Notes: a model not told the origin generated them from the sequence alone. Shown: positions 55,724 to 64,000, numbered from the stretch's first letter. The stretch: 64,000 nucleotides of DNA from Sinorhizobium fredii NGR234 (GCF_000018545.1 NC_012587.1:1736001-1800000); one strand, 5' to 3'. Translations and numbers: made by a program.

Positions 55724-56512
55724 ATGCGCTTTATCGGCAACCTTTGTGATGATCTGGCGCGATCGGTGGCGTTCCTGAGCCGCATTCCCATGCCTCGGCG
55801 GCATTTCGTCGATTATGACGGTCGGCTGAGCCGCGCCGTGCGCGCCTTTCCGCTTGCCGGGATTGTGATCGCCCTGCCCGCCGCTTTGCTGGCGGCGCTC
55901 CTGGACGTGCTTCAGGCGAGCTCGCTGTTCACCGCTTTCCTGATCGTCGCCATGCAGGCGTTGGTCACCGGCGCGCTGCACGAGGACGGCCTCGGCGATA
56001 CGGCCGACGGCCTGGGCGGCGGCCGCGATCGCGAGGCGGCACTGACAATCATGAAGGACAGCCGCATCGGCACCTATGCCGCGGTCGCGCTCATCCTTTC
56101 CTTCGGCCTTCGCGTCTCGGCGCTCGCCGCCTTCCTGCCGCTCCTCTCTCCCCTTGGTGGCGCATCGGCGCTTCTCGGGACTGCCGCCCTCAGCCGCATG
56201 GCCATGGTCTGGCACTGGTCGCGCCTGCTCCCGGCGCGCCGCGACGGCGTTGCCGCGGCAGCAGGCATTCCGGAACCGCGCGCGACATCACAGGCGCTGG
56301 GCTCCGGAGCAATCCTCGCGCTTCTGCTGTTCTATGCAGCCGGGATTCCGCCGATTGCAGCGCCGCTCGCTTTTGCCGCTTTCGCCGTCACAGTGTTGGG
56401 CTTCGGCAGGATCGTCTCCCGCAAGCTCGGTGGCCACACCGGCGACACGATCGGCGCCACGCAGCAGCTGACGGAAATCGCGGTGCTGGGCGCCCTTGCG
56501 CTGGCGGTCTGA
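55724..56512 (+). CDS. cobS: Adenosylcobinamide-GDP ribazoletransferase
   Basis: Membrane-bound cobalamin synthase that joins adenosylcobinamide-GDP with alpha-ribazole (called cobV in aerobic-pathway organisms). 262 residues with the hydrophobic profile of the family, ending in GGHTGDTIGATQQLTE; the early HEDGLGDTADGLGGGRDRE is the catalytic signature with metal-binding acidic residues. GGGAG 5 nt before the ATG supports the start. Downstream are DUF1289 and protease genes. Confidence 0.95.
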   Translation: MRFIGNLCDDLARSVAFLSRIPMPRRHFVDYDGRLSRAVRAFPLAGIVIALPAALLAALLDVLQASSLFTAFLIVAMQALVTGALHEDGLGDTADGLGGGRDREAALTIMKDSRIGTYAAVALILSFGLRVSALAAFLPLLSPLGGASALLGTAALSRMAMVWHWSRLLPARRDGVAAAAGIPEPRATSQALGSGAILALLLFYAAGIPPIAAPLAFAAFAVTVLGFGRIVSRKLGGHTGDTIGATQQLTEIAVLGALALAV

Positions 56513-56536
56513 AAGGCCGATATAGTTTGACGAACC

Positions 56537-56598
56537 CTACGGCGCCGCGCGTCCTATCAGACACGCGAAAGGCTGTAGCCCTTTGAATTGCTGCATGT
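56537..56598 (-). repeat. Dispersed hairpin repeat, family B (copy 3)
   Basis: Reverse-complement copy of the family B motif: on the minus strand, ACATGCAGCAATTCAAAG is followed by a CTACAG...CGCGCGGCGCCGTAG-type hairpin. It lies between cobS and the DUF1289 gene and contains a misleading upstream start (56583) for the latter. Confidence 0.77.
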
Positions 56599-56624
56599 TT
56601 TCAGTAGCAGAGCGCGCCAGGCCG

Positions 56625-56846
56625 ATGGAATCTCCCTGCATTCTCGTTTGCGCAATCGACGACCGGACGGGCTACTGTTTCGGCTGCGGCCGCACGCGCG
56701 ATGAAATCGGCTCCTGGACGCTCTACACCGAAGCGGAGCGGCACAACATCATGCTGGCGCTGCCGGCGCGCCTGGAAACGGTCGAGCGAAAGCCGCGACG
56801 CGAAACACGCCGGACGCGGCTGGCGCGGGAACGAAGCGGCATATGA
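56625..56846 (+). CDS. DUF1289 small cysteine-rich protein
   Basis: 73-residue protein of the DUF1289 family with SPCILVCAIDDRTGYCFGCGRTRDEI, whose four cysteines probably bind a metal or iron-sulfur cluster, and a basic tail. Function unknown. Start at 56625 (MESPCILVC) is preferred because the longer frame begins inside a repeat element. Overlaps the protease start by 4 bp (ATGA), so the two are coupled. Confidence 0.87.
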   Translation: MESPCILVCAIDDRTGYCFGCGRTRDEIGSWTLYTEAERHNIMLALPARLETVERKPRRETRRTRLARERSGI

Positions 56847-57544
56847 ACCGTCTGATCCTTCTGCTGGCAATCCTGGGCATCGGCCTCGCACTCCTCCTCA
56901 TCAATCACGACAGCGGCCAGACCCTCGGCATGAACAATGACGACTTCGGGCAACTCGTCTCGCTCGGTGCCATTGCGACGCTGCTGGCCGCCGGGATACT
57001 CCGCAGCCGACGCCATTTCGGGGAGAGTGTGCGCCAGATTGCCATATGGCTGCTGATCGCCGTTGGCCTCGTTTCCGGCTATGCCTATCGCGTCGAGCTT
57101 CAGGCCTTCGGCGATCGGGTCCTTTCCGAACTGATGCCCGGCCGAACGATGGTCGTCACCGACAGCGGGGGGCAGCAGGAAGTCGTGCTGCGCAAGCGCC
57201 TCGACGGCCATTTCCAGGCCGACGCAACGATCAATGGCCGGGCGGTCAGCATGCTCGTCGATACCGGCGCCAGCAGCATCGCCCTCACCTACGACGACGC
57301 CGAACGGATCGGCCTCGATCCGTCGAACCTTGGCTATACGCTGACCGTGATGACGGCAAACGGGCCGGCGCTTGCCGCGCCGGTGACGCTGGAGCAAATT
57401 GCGATCGGCTCGATCGAGCGCCGCAATATCCGGGCAACCGTCGCGGCGGAAGGCAAGCTCGACCGCAGTCTGCTCGGCATGAGCTTCCTCTCGACCCTCG
57501 ATTCCCTGCAGATGCGGACCGATGAACTGCGGCTGCGGGACTAG
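56843..57544 (+). CDS. Retropepsin-like aspartic protease, TIGR02281 family
   Basis: 233 residues. Two N-terminal helices (about 4-20 and 38-55) and a third near 67-83, then a retropepsin fold facing the periplasm with the catalytic MLVDTGASSIALT and the later LLGMSFLSTL. Single-domain, so active as a dimer. The family is widespread in Alphaproteobacteria but its substrate is not settled. Coupled to DUF1289. Confidence 0.9.
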   Translation: MNRLILLLAILGIGLALLLINHDSGQTLGMNNDDFGQLVSLGAIATLLAAGILRSRRHFGESVRQIAIWLLIAVGLVSGYAYRVELQAFGDRVLSELMPGRTMVVTDSGGQQEVVLRKRLDGHFQADATINGRAVSMLVDTGASSIALTYDDAERIGLDPSNLGYTLTVMTANGPALAAPVTLEQIAIGSIERRNIRATVAAEGKLDRSLLGMSFLSTLDSLQMRTDELRLRD

Positions 57545-57606
57545 ATCCATCCTTGTCGCCGTCGCGACGGTTCTCGGCGCTCCGGTCTGGGTGCGGCCTT
57601 TGGCCA

Positions 57607-57650
57607 ATGCATGCCGCCCAAATGTGTGCGGCGGTTTGGGATGACGTAAT
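57607..57650. repeat. Dispersed palindromic repeat, family A (copy 3, decayed)
   Basis: ATGCATG then CCCAAA / TTTGGG inner arms remain, but the closing outer arm has changed to GACGTAAT. Compare 11413-11461. Confidence 0.65.
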
Positions 57651-57670
57651 TTGGCTTGGCGAATGCTTTT

Positions 57671-57709
57671 CCGTCCTCATCCCTGTGCTTCTCACAGGGA
57701 TGAGGACGG
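57671..57709. repeat. 17-bp-arm perfect hairpin (family C element)
   Basis: CCGTCCTCATCCCTGTG-CTTCT-CACAGGGATGAGGACGG. Lies between the converging protease and ribose permease genes and can fold on either strand, so it may act as a bidirectional transcript end. Single copy in the window. Confidence 0.82.
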
Positions 57710-57802
57710 AGGAGAGGCCCTGCCGTTCCGCAACCGACGAAGCTATTGTCGTGTACCGTGGACTACGTTTGAACGCCCCGCGCTTGAGGCGGACCGCCGC
57801 CG

Positions 57803-58810
57803 TCAGGCGGCCGTGATCCGTTCGCGGTACTTGTCGATGATGACGGCCAGGATGATCACGACACCGGTAATCAACTGACGCATGAAATCGCTCAGCCCGA
57901 AGAGGATGAGGCCGTTCGCCAATACGCCGATGATGCAGGCGCCAAGCAGCGTCCCGATCACGCTGCCGCGTCCGCCGCTGAGGCTCGTTCCGCCGATGAT
58001 GACGGCGGCGATGGCGTTGAGTTCGAAGCCGATGCCGATGATCGGGCTGGCGATGTTGAGCCTTGCCATGTAGACCATCGCGGCAATCCCGACCAGGATG
58101 CCGGCGATCGTGAACGCCGCGATCTTGTAGGTCATCAGCGAGTGGCCGGCGAGGCGAACGGCTTCCTCGTTATTGCCGATCCCGTAGAGCAGCCGCCCGA
58201 ACACCGTCTTCGAAAGGACGAACCAGGCGACGGCCACAAGAGCAAGCGCGATCAGGAAGACGACCGGCACGCCGTAGATCATCTGCGAGCCAAAGGCGTT
58301 GAAACTCGCCGGAAAGGAATAGATGGTCCGGGCATCCGTCACCTGCAGCGCGGCGCCGCGGGCGATGTTAAGCATGCCGAGCGTGACGATGAAGGACGGC
58401 AGCCCCCAGAAGGCGCTGATCCAGCCGTTCAGGAAGCCGCAGAGCGCACCGGTCCCGACCGCCGCAACGGTCGCCAGGCTCACCGCCTGGAAGACCGAGA
58501 GGTCCGGAATGGTCAGCACCGAGCCGCCGACCACCGCGCAGAACGCCAGCATGGAGCCGACCGAGAGATCGATGCCGCCGATAAGGATGACGAAAGTCAT
58601 GCCGATCGCGAGGATCAGGTTGATGGTGATCTGCGTCAGGATGTTGGAAATGTTGTTCGGCGACAGGAAGTGATCCGTCGTCAGGGCGAAAAACAGGATG
58701 AGCAGCAGGAGGGCGATGCCGATGCCGGCGTCGCGCAGCAGCAGCTTCATCGAGACTGCCGGGGCGACCGCTGCGACCGGCGCGCTTGGTACTTGTTCGT
58801 CGAGTTGCAT
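57803..58810 (-). CDS. Ribose-type ABC transporter permease
   Basis: 335-residue RbsC-family permease with eight to ten membrane helices. Family marks: GGIDLSVGSMLAFCAVVGGSVL and the segment GLPSFIVTLGMLNIARGAAL, plus GIGFELNAIAAVIIGGTSLSGGRGSVIGTLLG. Third gene of a binding protein-ATPase-permease operon on the minus strand; starts 1 bp after the ATPase stop. Cargo is a pentose or a similar sugar. Confidence 0.93.
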   Translation of the reverse strand: MQLDEQVPSAPVAAVAPAVSMKLLLRDAGIGIALLLLILFFALTTDHFLSPNNISNILTQITINLILAIGMTFVILIGGIDLSVGSMLAFCAVVGGSVLTIPDLSVFQAVSLATVAAVGTGALCGFLNGWISAFWGLPSFIVTLGMLNIARGAALQVTDARTIYSFPASFNAFGSQMIYGVPVVFLIALALVAVAWFVLSKTVFGRLLYGIGNNEEAVRLAGHSLMTYKIAAFTIAGILVGIAAMVYMARLNIASPIIGIGFELNAIAAVIIGGTSLSGGRGSVIGTLLGACIIGVLANGLILFGLSDFMRQLITGVVIILAVIIDKYRERITAA

Positions 58811-58811
58811 G

Positions 58812-60377
58812 TCAGTGCCCCGTCTGTCTTTTTTCGCCCTGATAGGCGTAGGTCAGAATCTTTTCTTCGGAGAATTCGGCGCGCGGGAGCGAGCCAACGA
58901 TGCGATGCTGCGACATCACCATGATCCTGTCGCAAAGCGTCATCAGTTCAGGCAGTTCCGAGGAAACCACCAGGAGAGCAAGGCCGCGTTCGGCCAGTCG
59001 CCGGATCAGGGCGTAGATCTCCGCCTTTGCGCCGACATCTACGCCGCGGGTCGGTTCATCCAAGAGCAGGATCTCCGGCTTGCGCGCGAGCCATTTGGCG
59101 AGAACCACCTTCTGCTGGTTGCCGCCCGAGAGTGTCGCGGCGTTCTTGCCGGGCCCGCCATATTTCAGCTTCAGATCGGCTCCGAGCTTTTCGGTCAGGG
59201 CATTTTCGGCCCTTTGATCGAGCAGGCCACCCCGTGACACATCCGACAGAGAAGCCATCGTCACGTTCGCTGCGATCGGCATCGACAGGATCAGCCCTTC
59301 TTCCTTGCGGTCTTCGGTGACGAAGCCGATTCCCGCGCGGATCGCATCGCGGGGAGAACGCAGGGCTACCGGTTTGCCGTCCCGCATCAAGGTGCCTGAC
59401 AGCGGCGGTTCGGCGGCGAAGATGGCGCGCAGCAATTCGGTGCGGCCGGAGCCTACGAGGCCGGCGATGCCGAGAATTTCGCCCTTGTGAAGATCGAAGG
59501 AGATTCCGTCCACATGGGGTGATTGCGCATGGCGAAAGTTGACCAGCGACAGCACTGTGTCGGACCGCGCCGACGACGCGGTGCTGTGCGTCATCTCCTT
59601 TTGCAGTTGCTGCCCGACCATGGCCCGGACCAGCTCGTCCTGGGTCGTCTCGCCAATCCGGCGGCTCGTGACCGTTTCGCCGTTGCGCAAGACCGTAACC
59701 CGGTCGCATAGCCGGAAAACCTCGTCGAGGTGGTGCGAGACGAAAATGATGGACACGCCACGCCGCCGCAGGTCGTCGATGATCGCGAACAGTCGTTCGG
59801 TTTCACGCGACGTCAGCGTGGCGGTTGGCTCGTCCAGGATGAGCACCCGGCTCTCTGTCATCAGCGCACGGGCGACCTCGACGAGCTGCCGATGGGCAAT
59901 GCCGAGCCGTTCCACCGGCCAGCGGACATCGATATCCTTCAATCCGATCGCATCGAGAGCGGCTCGGACGCGTGTGTGCATGTCGCGGCGCTTCACCACG
60001 CCGAGGGCGTTGCGCGGCAAGTGCTCGATAAAGATGTTCTCGGCGACCGAGAGAAAGGGCAGCAGGTTGAACTCCTGGTGCACGACCTGCAGGCCGCGCG
60101 CCTTGGCATCCCGCGGCGTGTGCGGCGCATAGGCGTCGCCGGCCAATGTGATGGCACCGGAGTCGGGCTTGACGATGCCGCAAAGGACCTTGATGAGGGT
60201 GGACTTTCCGGCGCCGTTCTCGCCGATAAGCCCGTGCACCTCTCCGGGCGCGACCGAGAGCGTCACGCCGGCAAGCGCGACCGTTCCGCCGAAGCGTTTG
60301 CGAATGTCGTGAAGCTCGAGCAGTGGCTGCGTTGCCGTGCTCGTCGCCCCGTCGACGTGGGCCAGGTTCGTTTTCAT
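58812..60377 (-). CDS. Ribose-type ABC transporter ATPase (duplicated)
   Basis: 521-residue RbsA/MglA-type protein with two ABC domains. Domain 1: Walker A GENGAGKSTL and Walker B LILDEPTA. Domain 2: a degenerate Walker A (GLVGSGRTEL), LSGGNQQKV and LLLDEPTRGVDVGAK. This asymmetric pattern is normal in sugar importers of this class. Start at 60377 (MKTNLAHVDG) with GGGGATG upstream; the longer frame back to 60779 runs through the end of the binding protein gene. Cotranscribed with the permease. Confidence 0.94.
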   Translation of the reverse strand: MKTNLAHVDGATSTATQPLLELHDIRKRFGGTVALAGVTLSVAPGEVHGLIGENGAGKSTLIKVLCGIVKPDSGAITLAGDAYAPHTPRDAKARGLQVVHQEFNLLPFLSVAENIFIEHLPRNALGVVKRRDMHTRVRAALDAIGLKDIDVRWPVERLGIAHRQLVEVARALMTESRVLILDEPTATLTSRETERLFAIIDDLRRRGVSIIFVSHHLDEVFRLCDRVTVLRNGETVTSRRIGETTQDELVRAMVGQQLQKEMTHSTASSARSDTVLSLVNFRHAQSPHVDGISFDLHKGEILGIAGLVGSGRTELLRAIFAAEPPLSGTLMRDGKPVALRSPRDAIRAGIGFVTEDRKEEGLILSMPIAANVTMASLSDVSRGGLLDQRAENALTEKLGADLKLKYGGPGKNAATLSGGNQQKVVLAKWLARKPEILLLDEPTRGVDVGAKAEIYALIRRLAERGLALLVVSSELPELMTLCDRIMVMSQHRIVGSLPRAEFSEEKILTYAYQGEKRQTGH

Positions 60378-60439
60378 GGAAACATCCCCGCGGGAGGAGA
60401 CCGCACCAGCAAGAAGCCGGTGCGGTGCGACAGGCCGCG

Positions 60440-61372
60440 TTACTTCACGTCGTCCGTGGTAACGAGCTTGATGTCGGTCTTGACCCAGCCCTCGAGCTTC
60501 GGTCCGCCGCCCACCACCGCCAGCGCCTTGTCGATGGCATCGGATGCCATTTGCGAACCGAACTGGTCCACGGTCGCAAGCAGCTTGCCTTCCTTCAGCA
60601 GCGGCTGGACGGCCGAGACGTTGTCGAAGCCGACGACCTTGATGTCGGAGCGGCCGGCAGCATCGAGCGCCTTGATGACGCCAATCGCCATCGAGTCGTT
60701 TGCCGCCATGACACCCTGGATGTCCGGGTGAGCCGTCAGCATTGTCGAGAACACCGAGTTGGCCTCTTCCGTCTCCCAATGCGCGGTGCGCGAATCGAGA
60801 AGGTTGAGCTTGCCGGCGGCGACCGCATCCTCAAAGCCGAGCTTGCGCTGGGCCGCGTTGTCGGCACCCGGATTGCCCTCGATGATGACGACCTTGCCGC
60901 CTTCGCCGAGCGCCTTGGCAAGGGCGTCGCCGGCCAGCTTGGCGCCGCCGCGGTTGTCGGGGCCGACGAAGGCCAGATCGAGCCCTGCATCCTTCTTGGC
61001 CTGCTCGTCGAGCGACACGTCGAAGTTGACCACCGTGATACCTGCATCGATCGCCTTCTTCAGCGGAGCGACCATCGCACGCGAATCGGCTGGTGCAATG
61101 ACGATCGCATCGACGCCCTGGGTGATGAAGTTCTCGACACCGTTCAACTGGCTTTCGAAATCCGTCTCGTTCTGCATGCCGATGGCCTTCAGCTCATAGT
61201 CGCCACGCTTCTTGGCGTGGGCCTCGGCGCCCTCCAGCATGTTCTTGAAGAAGTCGTTGGCGAGCGACTTCATGACGAGGCCGACGACCGGCTTGTCGGC
61301 GGCGGCGGCAATGGTCGGCAGCGCCGTTGCTGCGACGAGTGCCACGACGGATGCGAGTTTGAAAAGTTTCAT
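60440..61372 (-). CDS. Ribose-type ABC transporter substrate-binding protein
   Basis: 310-residue periplasmic protein. Signal peptide (about 1-25, ALPTIAAA), then a type-1 periplasmic binding fold (peripla_BP_4) with VGLVMKSLANDFFKNMLEGAEAHAKKRG and ITQGVDAIVIAPADSRAM, similar to RbsB. AAGGAGG precedes the ATG. First gene of the operon, and two LacI-type operators lie in front. Sugar specificity not deducible. Confidence 0.93.
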   Translation of the reverse strand: MKLFKLASVVALVAATALPTIAAAADKPVVGLVMKSLANDFFKNMLEGAEAHAKKRGDYELKAIGMQNETDFESQLNGVENFITQGVDAIVIAPADSRAMVAPLKKAIDAGITVVNFDVSLDEQAKKDAGLDLAFVGPDNRGGAKLAGDALAKALGEGGKVVIIEGNPGADNAAQRKLGFEDAVAAGKLNLLDSRTAHWETEEANSVFSTMLTAHPDIQGVMAANDSMAIGVIKALDAAGRSDIKVVGFDNVSAVQPLLKEGKLLATVDQFGSQMASDAIDKALAVVGGGPKLEGWVKTDIKLVTTDDVK

Positions 61373-61412
61373 CGGTAATCCTCCTTGAGAAACCGCCGCC
61401 CTCCAGCAACGG

Positions 61413-61424
61413 TGAAACGTTTCA
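61413..61424. promoter_or_regulatory. LacI-type operator 1
   Basis: TGAAACGTTTCA, a perfect 12-bp palindrome with the central CG typical of LacI/GalR sites, 41 bp before the binding-protein ATG. Same sequence as operator 2. Confidence 0.82.
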
Positions 61425-61484
61425 TCGGCAAACCAGATATCGTTTCGGGCAGCAGGAAATCGTTTCAACGCGACCCTGTCAATA

Positions 61485-61496
61485 TGAAACGTTTCA
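61485..61496. promoter_or_regulatory. LacI-type operator 2
   Basis: Identical TGAAACGTTTCA, 72 bp (about seven turns) from operator 1 and 66 bp before the regulator start. It would let one regulator control both divergent units; an imperfect copy (GGAAATCGTTTCA) lies between, near 61455. Confidence 0.8.
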
Positions 61497-61562
61497 TCGT
61501 TGCAATCTTTTGCACTGCATCTATATCTAGTCGCACGCTAAGGCTTGGCCGCGGAGGTGCTT

Positions 61563-62558
61563 TTGACCGTCACGATCAAAGATGTCGCGAAGGCCGCGGG
61601 AGTCGCCGTCGGCACCGTCTCCCGGGTGCTTGCCAAGAACAAGACGGTCAGTGAAGAGATTCGGATCCGCGTCGAAGAAGTCATCCGGGAACTCGGCTAC
61701 ACGCCAAACTCCCTGGGACGTAACCTGAGGCTGAACAAGACTGACCTCATAGGCTTGGTGATCCCTGATATCACCAACCCGTTCTTTGCCGAGCTTGCGA
61801 AACATGTCGAGATGCTGGCGTCGGCTGAAGGCTATTCGGTTCTCCTTGCCAATTCCCATGACGATCCCGCCGCCGAACAGCAGCAGGTACAAACGCTGCT
61901 CGGCCGCCTGCCAAGCGGGCTTATCCTGGTTCCGGTCAGCGAAAGCAGGATCGGAGACCTCGTCAGCGGCAGGAATACCGTCACCGTCGACCGCCCTTTG
62001 AAAGGGCAGACACTGGTCGGCGTGGATAACCGAAGAGGCGGCTATCTCGCCGCCGACTACCTGTTGTCACTCGGGCACCGCCGCCTCGGCTACATGGGGG
62101 GGCCCCAAATGCTGGACGTCGCGCGCGAGCGGTATGAAGGCTTCCTCAGTCGGATTCAGGCGTTTCAGCAACGGCATCCGGGCCAGTCACTCGCCGTCCA
62201 GACTGTTGACGGCAATTTCGACTACAAGGCCGGTGAGGAACTTGGAAACAGGCTGTTGCGACAGGAACACCCGCCGACGGCGATCGCCACCGCCAGCGAC
62301 CAGCAGGCGATCGGCCTGATGCGCGCGGCCGCCGACGTCGGTCTCTCCATACCGGACGACCTGTCGATCGTCGGCTTCGACGATATCCCCCTCGCCTCCC
62401 TCGTCCTGCCGCGCTTGACGACGATTCGCCAACCGCTCGCCGAGATCGCGCGGATTGCGCTCGACGCGATCCTAAACCGCCCATCGGCGACCACAGAATG
62501 CAAACTCGAGCCGGTGCTGGTGGAGCGAAGCTCGACGCGTGCCTGGTCCGCGAGATAG
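61563..62558 (+). CDS. LacI-family transcriptional regulator
   Basis: 331 residues: N-terminal helix-turn-helix VTIKDVAKAAGVAVGTVSRVLAKNKTVSEE and hinge, then a sugar-binding domain with GLVIPDITNPFFAELAKHVE, ending in the C-terminal TTIRQPLAEIARIALD. Start is TTG at 61563, since GGAGG lies 6-7 nt upstream; an earlier TTG at 61545 is less likely. Divergent from the ribose-type operon, which it very probably represses until the sugar is bound. Binding sites TGAAACGTTTCA lie between. Confidence 0.93.
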   Translation: MTVTIKDVAKAAGVAVGTVSRVLAKNKTVSEEIRIRVEEVIRELGYTPNSLGRNLRLNKTDLIGLVIPDITNPFFAELAKHVEMLASAEGYSVLLANSHDDPAAEQQQVQTLLGRLPSGLILVPVSESRIGDLVSGRNTVTVDRPLKGQTLVGVDNRRGGYLAADYLLSLGHRRLGYMGGPQMLDVARERYEGFLSRIQAFQQRHPGQSLAVQTVDGNFDYKAGEELGNRLLRQEHPPTAIATASDQQAIGLMRAAADVGLSIPDDLSIVGFDDIPLASLVLPRLTTIRQPLAEIARIALDAILNRPSATTECKLEPVLVERSSTRAWSAR

Positions 62559-62580
62559 CTCGACAATTGGTGCTGAACCG

Positions 62581-63342
62581 TCAGTTGCGCAGTCTGTAGC
62601 CGGTTCGGAAGATCCAGGTCAGCACGGACATGCAGATCGCCAGGAAAGCGAGAATGATCACCGCGCTGGCGAGCGGATTGACGTCGGAGATCTCGAAGAA
62701 GCTCCAGCGGAAACCGCTGATCAGATAGAGCACCGGATTGAAGTGGCTGACCGCCCGCCAGAAGGGCGGCAGCATATCGACCGAGTAGAAGCTGCCGCCG
62801 AGGAAGACGAGCGGCGGGACGACCAGCATCGGGATCAGGTTCAACTGCTCGAAATCCTTCGCCCAGATGCCGATGATGAAGCCGAACAGGCTGAAGGTCA
62901 CCGCGGTCAGGACGAAGAAGAAAATCATCGCCAACGGGTGGGCGATACTGAGATCGACGAACAGCGACGCGGTGATAAGGATGATCGTACCGATCATCAA
63001 CCCCTTGGTCGCCGCCGCGCCGACATAGCCGAGAACGATTTCCAACATGGAGATCGGCGATGACAGCACTTCGTAGATCGTGCCCGTGAACTTGGGGAAA
63101 TAAATACCGAAGGAGCCGTTGCCGATGCACTGCGTCAGCAGTGTCAGCATCATCAGCCCCGGTGTGATGAAAGCGCCATAGGAAACACCGTCGATCTGCT
63201 GGATGCGTTCGCCGATCGCCGCGCCGAAGACGATGAAATAGAGCGAGGTCGAGATGACCGGCGACACCACGCTCTGCAGCAGGGTGCGTCGCGTACGCGC
63301 CATCTCGAAGAAATAGATGGACTTGACCGCCTCGATGTTCAT
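62581..63342 (-). CDS. ABC-2 type transporter permease
   Basis: 253 residues with six membrane helices and the ABC-2 pattern, including [37 protein letters not shown] and [32 protein letters not shown]. Exporter family (drug, polysaccharide or similar); cargo not deducible. Starts at the ATG overlapping the ATPase stop by 4 bp, a tight operon. Confidence 0.92.
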   Translation of the reverse strand: MNIEAVKSIYFFEMARTRRTLLQSVVSPVISTSLYFIVFGAAIGERIQQIDGVSYGAFITPGLMMLTLLTQCIGNGSFGIYFPKFTGTIYEVLSSPISMLEIVLGYVGAAATKGLMIGTIILITASLFVDLSIAHPLAMIFFFVLTAVTFSLFGFIIGIWAKDFEQLNLIPMLVVPPLVFLGGSFYSVDMLPPFWRAVSHFNPVLYLISGFRWSFFEISDVNPLASAVIILAFLAICMSVLTWIFRTGYRLRN

Positions 63343-64000
63343 CGCCCCGCCTCCACGATCTCAACGAAAATATCTTCGAGCGAGCTTTGCTGGGTCGAAA
63401 GATCCCGAAGTCTGATCCCGGTCTCCGCGAGCGTCGCGAGCAGTGCCGTGATGCCGGTCCGTTCGGCACTCGTGTCATAGTCGTAGATCAGGCTTTGACC
63501 ATTGTCCTCGAGCGTCAGATTGTAGGATGACAGAGAATCCGGGATGCGCTCCAACGGTTGGGCGAGGTCGACGCGCAACTGCTTGCGTCCGAGCTTGGTC
63601 ATCAGAGCCTCCTTGTCCTCGACCAGGAGGATTTCACCACCGTTGATGACGGCGATCCGGTCGGCGATCTCTTCCGCTTCCTCGATGTAATGCGTCGTCA
63701 GGATGATCGTCACGCCCGAGGCGCGCAGCCGCTGGACAACCTCCCACATGCTCTTGCGCAGGCTGACGTCGACTCCCGCGGTCGGCTCGTCGAGGAAGAG
63801 CACGCGCGGCTCGTGCGACAGCGCCTTGGCGATCAGGACGCGCCGCTTCATGCCGCCCGAAAGCTCGCGCAGCATGTTGTCCTTCTTGCTCCAGAGCGAC
63901 AGGTCCTTCAGCACCTTCTCGATATGGGCGGGGTCCGGTTTCTTGCCGTGCAGGCCGCGCGAGAAGGAAACCGTGTTCCACACCGTCTCGAAGGCATCCG
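63339..64000 (-). CDS. ABC-2 type transporter ATPase, 5' end cut by window edge
   Basis: The frame is open to the right edge, so the N-terminus including Walker A is missing. What is visible (about 220 residues) holds the signature [22 protein letters not shown], Walker [13 protein letters not shown], the switch [19 protein letters not shown] and a C-terminal regulatory part. The Gly-Met-Lys-Arg-Arg signature is typical of drug or lipid ABC-2 exporters. Partner of the permease at 62581. Confidence 0.9.
   Translation of the reverse strand, partial: DAFETVWNTVSFSRGLHGKKPDPAHIEKVLKDLSLWSKKDNMLRELSGGMKRRVLIAKALSHEPRVLFLDEPTAGVDVSLRKSMWEVVQRLRASGVTIILTTHYIEEAEEIADRIAVINGGEILLVEDKEALMTKLGRKQLRVDLAQPLERIPDSLSSYNLTLEDNGQSLIYDYDTSAERTGITALLATLAETGIRLRDLSTQQSSLEDIFVEIVEAGR

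Noticed and set aside
54560..56213. A 551-residue extended form of CobT
   Set aside because: The extension runs antisense through cobS and lacks any domain; AAGGA before 55576 and family length fix the start.
54518..56512. A 664-residue extended form of CobS
   Set aside because: The first 400 residues are the antisense of cobT. The GGGAG-preceded ATG at 55724 gives the normal CobS length.

Overview
The window looks like a core chromosomal segment of a Sinorhizobium/Ensifer-type alphaproteobacterium (Rhizobiales). Pointers are the GC-rich coding sequence, a malic enzyme with a C-terminal phosphotransacetylase-like domain (DME type) next to a LuxR/LuxI pair that matches SinR/SinI in type and order, a BluB that closely matches the Sinorhizobium meliloti protein as I remember it, rhizobial families (DUF2865, Usg, DUF1289 plus TIGR02281 protease), and intergenic palindromes of the RIME kind. 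I see no rRNA, tRNA, CRISPR array, insertion sequence, prophage or plasmid replication gene. About 62 protein genes are supported; two run off the ends.

Layout. 1-2648 (-): MlaEFD-type lipid transporter (mlaD cut by the left edge). 2822-5910: dipeptide epimerase-like enolase-superfamily protein, a convergent MFS transporter, and an LpxH-like phosphoesterase. 6090-10109 (+): dme, sinR, sinI, with a lux-box-like operator and a second palindrome before sinI. 10275-11408: DUF2865 protein. 11505-15031 (-): nadE, a TolB-like propeller gene, a cobalamin riboswitch and bluB. 15267-18609 (+): LTA-synthase-like sulfatase, whose start abuts a perfect PHO-box-like direct repeat, and an unrecognised winged-helix-like gene. 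18627-23678 (-): GFA protein, class II DAHP synthase, gor, DUF2059 protein, rpiA. 23896-29800: gph, L,D-transpeptidase, fumC, GGDEF protein. 29913-32456: PNPOx-like protein, alpha/beta hydrolase divergent from a MarR regulator with two tandem palindromes, DUF971 protein. 32619-38913: moaA, a RIME-like element, a chemoreceptor with a very large periplasmic region, an EamA exporter, mobA-mobB. 38910-41919 (-): Sel1 protein and an OmpA protein with long charged tandem repeats. 42297-44975 (+): amino-acid ABC binding protein and two permeases, with no ATPase beside them. 45140-50184: usg, DUF2270, methyltransferase, MgtC/DUF4010, beta-hydroxyacid dehydrogenase, AlkD-like repair protein. 50256-52195 (-): Lrp regulator, uracil-DNA glycosylase, thermonuclease. 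52406-57544: histidine kinase, dgkA, cobT divergent from cobS, DUF1289 plus retropepsin-like protease. 57803-62558: ribose-type ABC operon divergent from its LacI regulator, with two identical palindromic operators. 62581-64000 (-): ABC-2 exporter (ATPase cut by the right edge).

Common threads: cofactor supply (bluB, cobT and cobS for the lower ligand and final assembly of cobalamin; moaA, mobA and mobB for molybdenum cofactor; nadE for NAD), central carbon metabolism (dme, fumC, rpiA, gph, DAHP synthase), envelope maintenance (Mla, L,D-transpeptidase, OmpA, sulfatase, dgkA) and quorum sensing (sinRI). The window is mostly ordinary housekeeping DNA. I did not find a clearly new multi-gene system; the most interesting signals are regulatory palindromes, dispersed hairpin repeats and the repeat-rich OmpA protein. 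Starts were moved where a Shine-Dalgarno sequence and family length disagreed with the longest reading frame.
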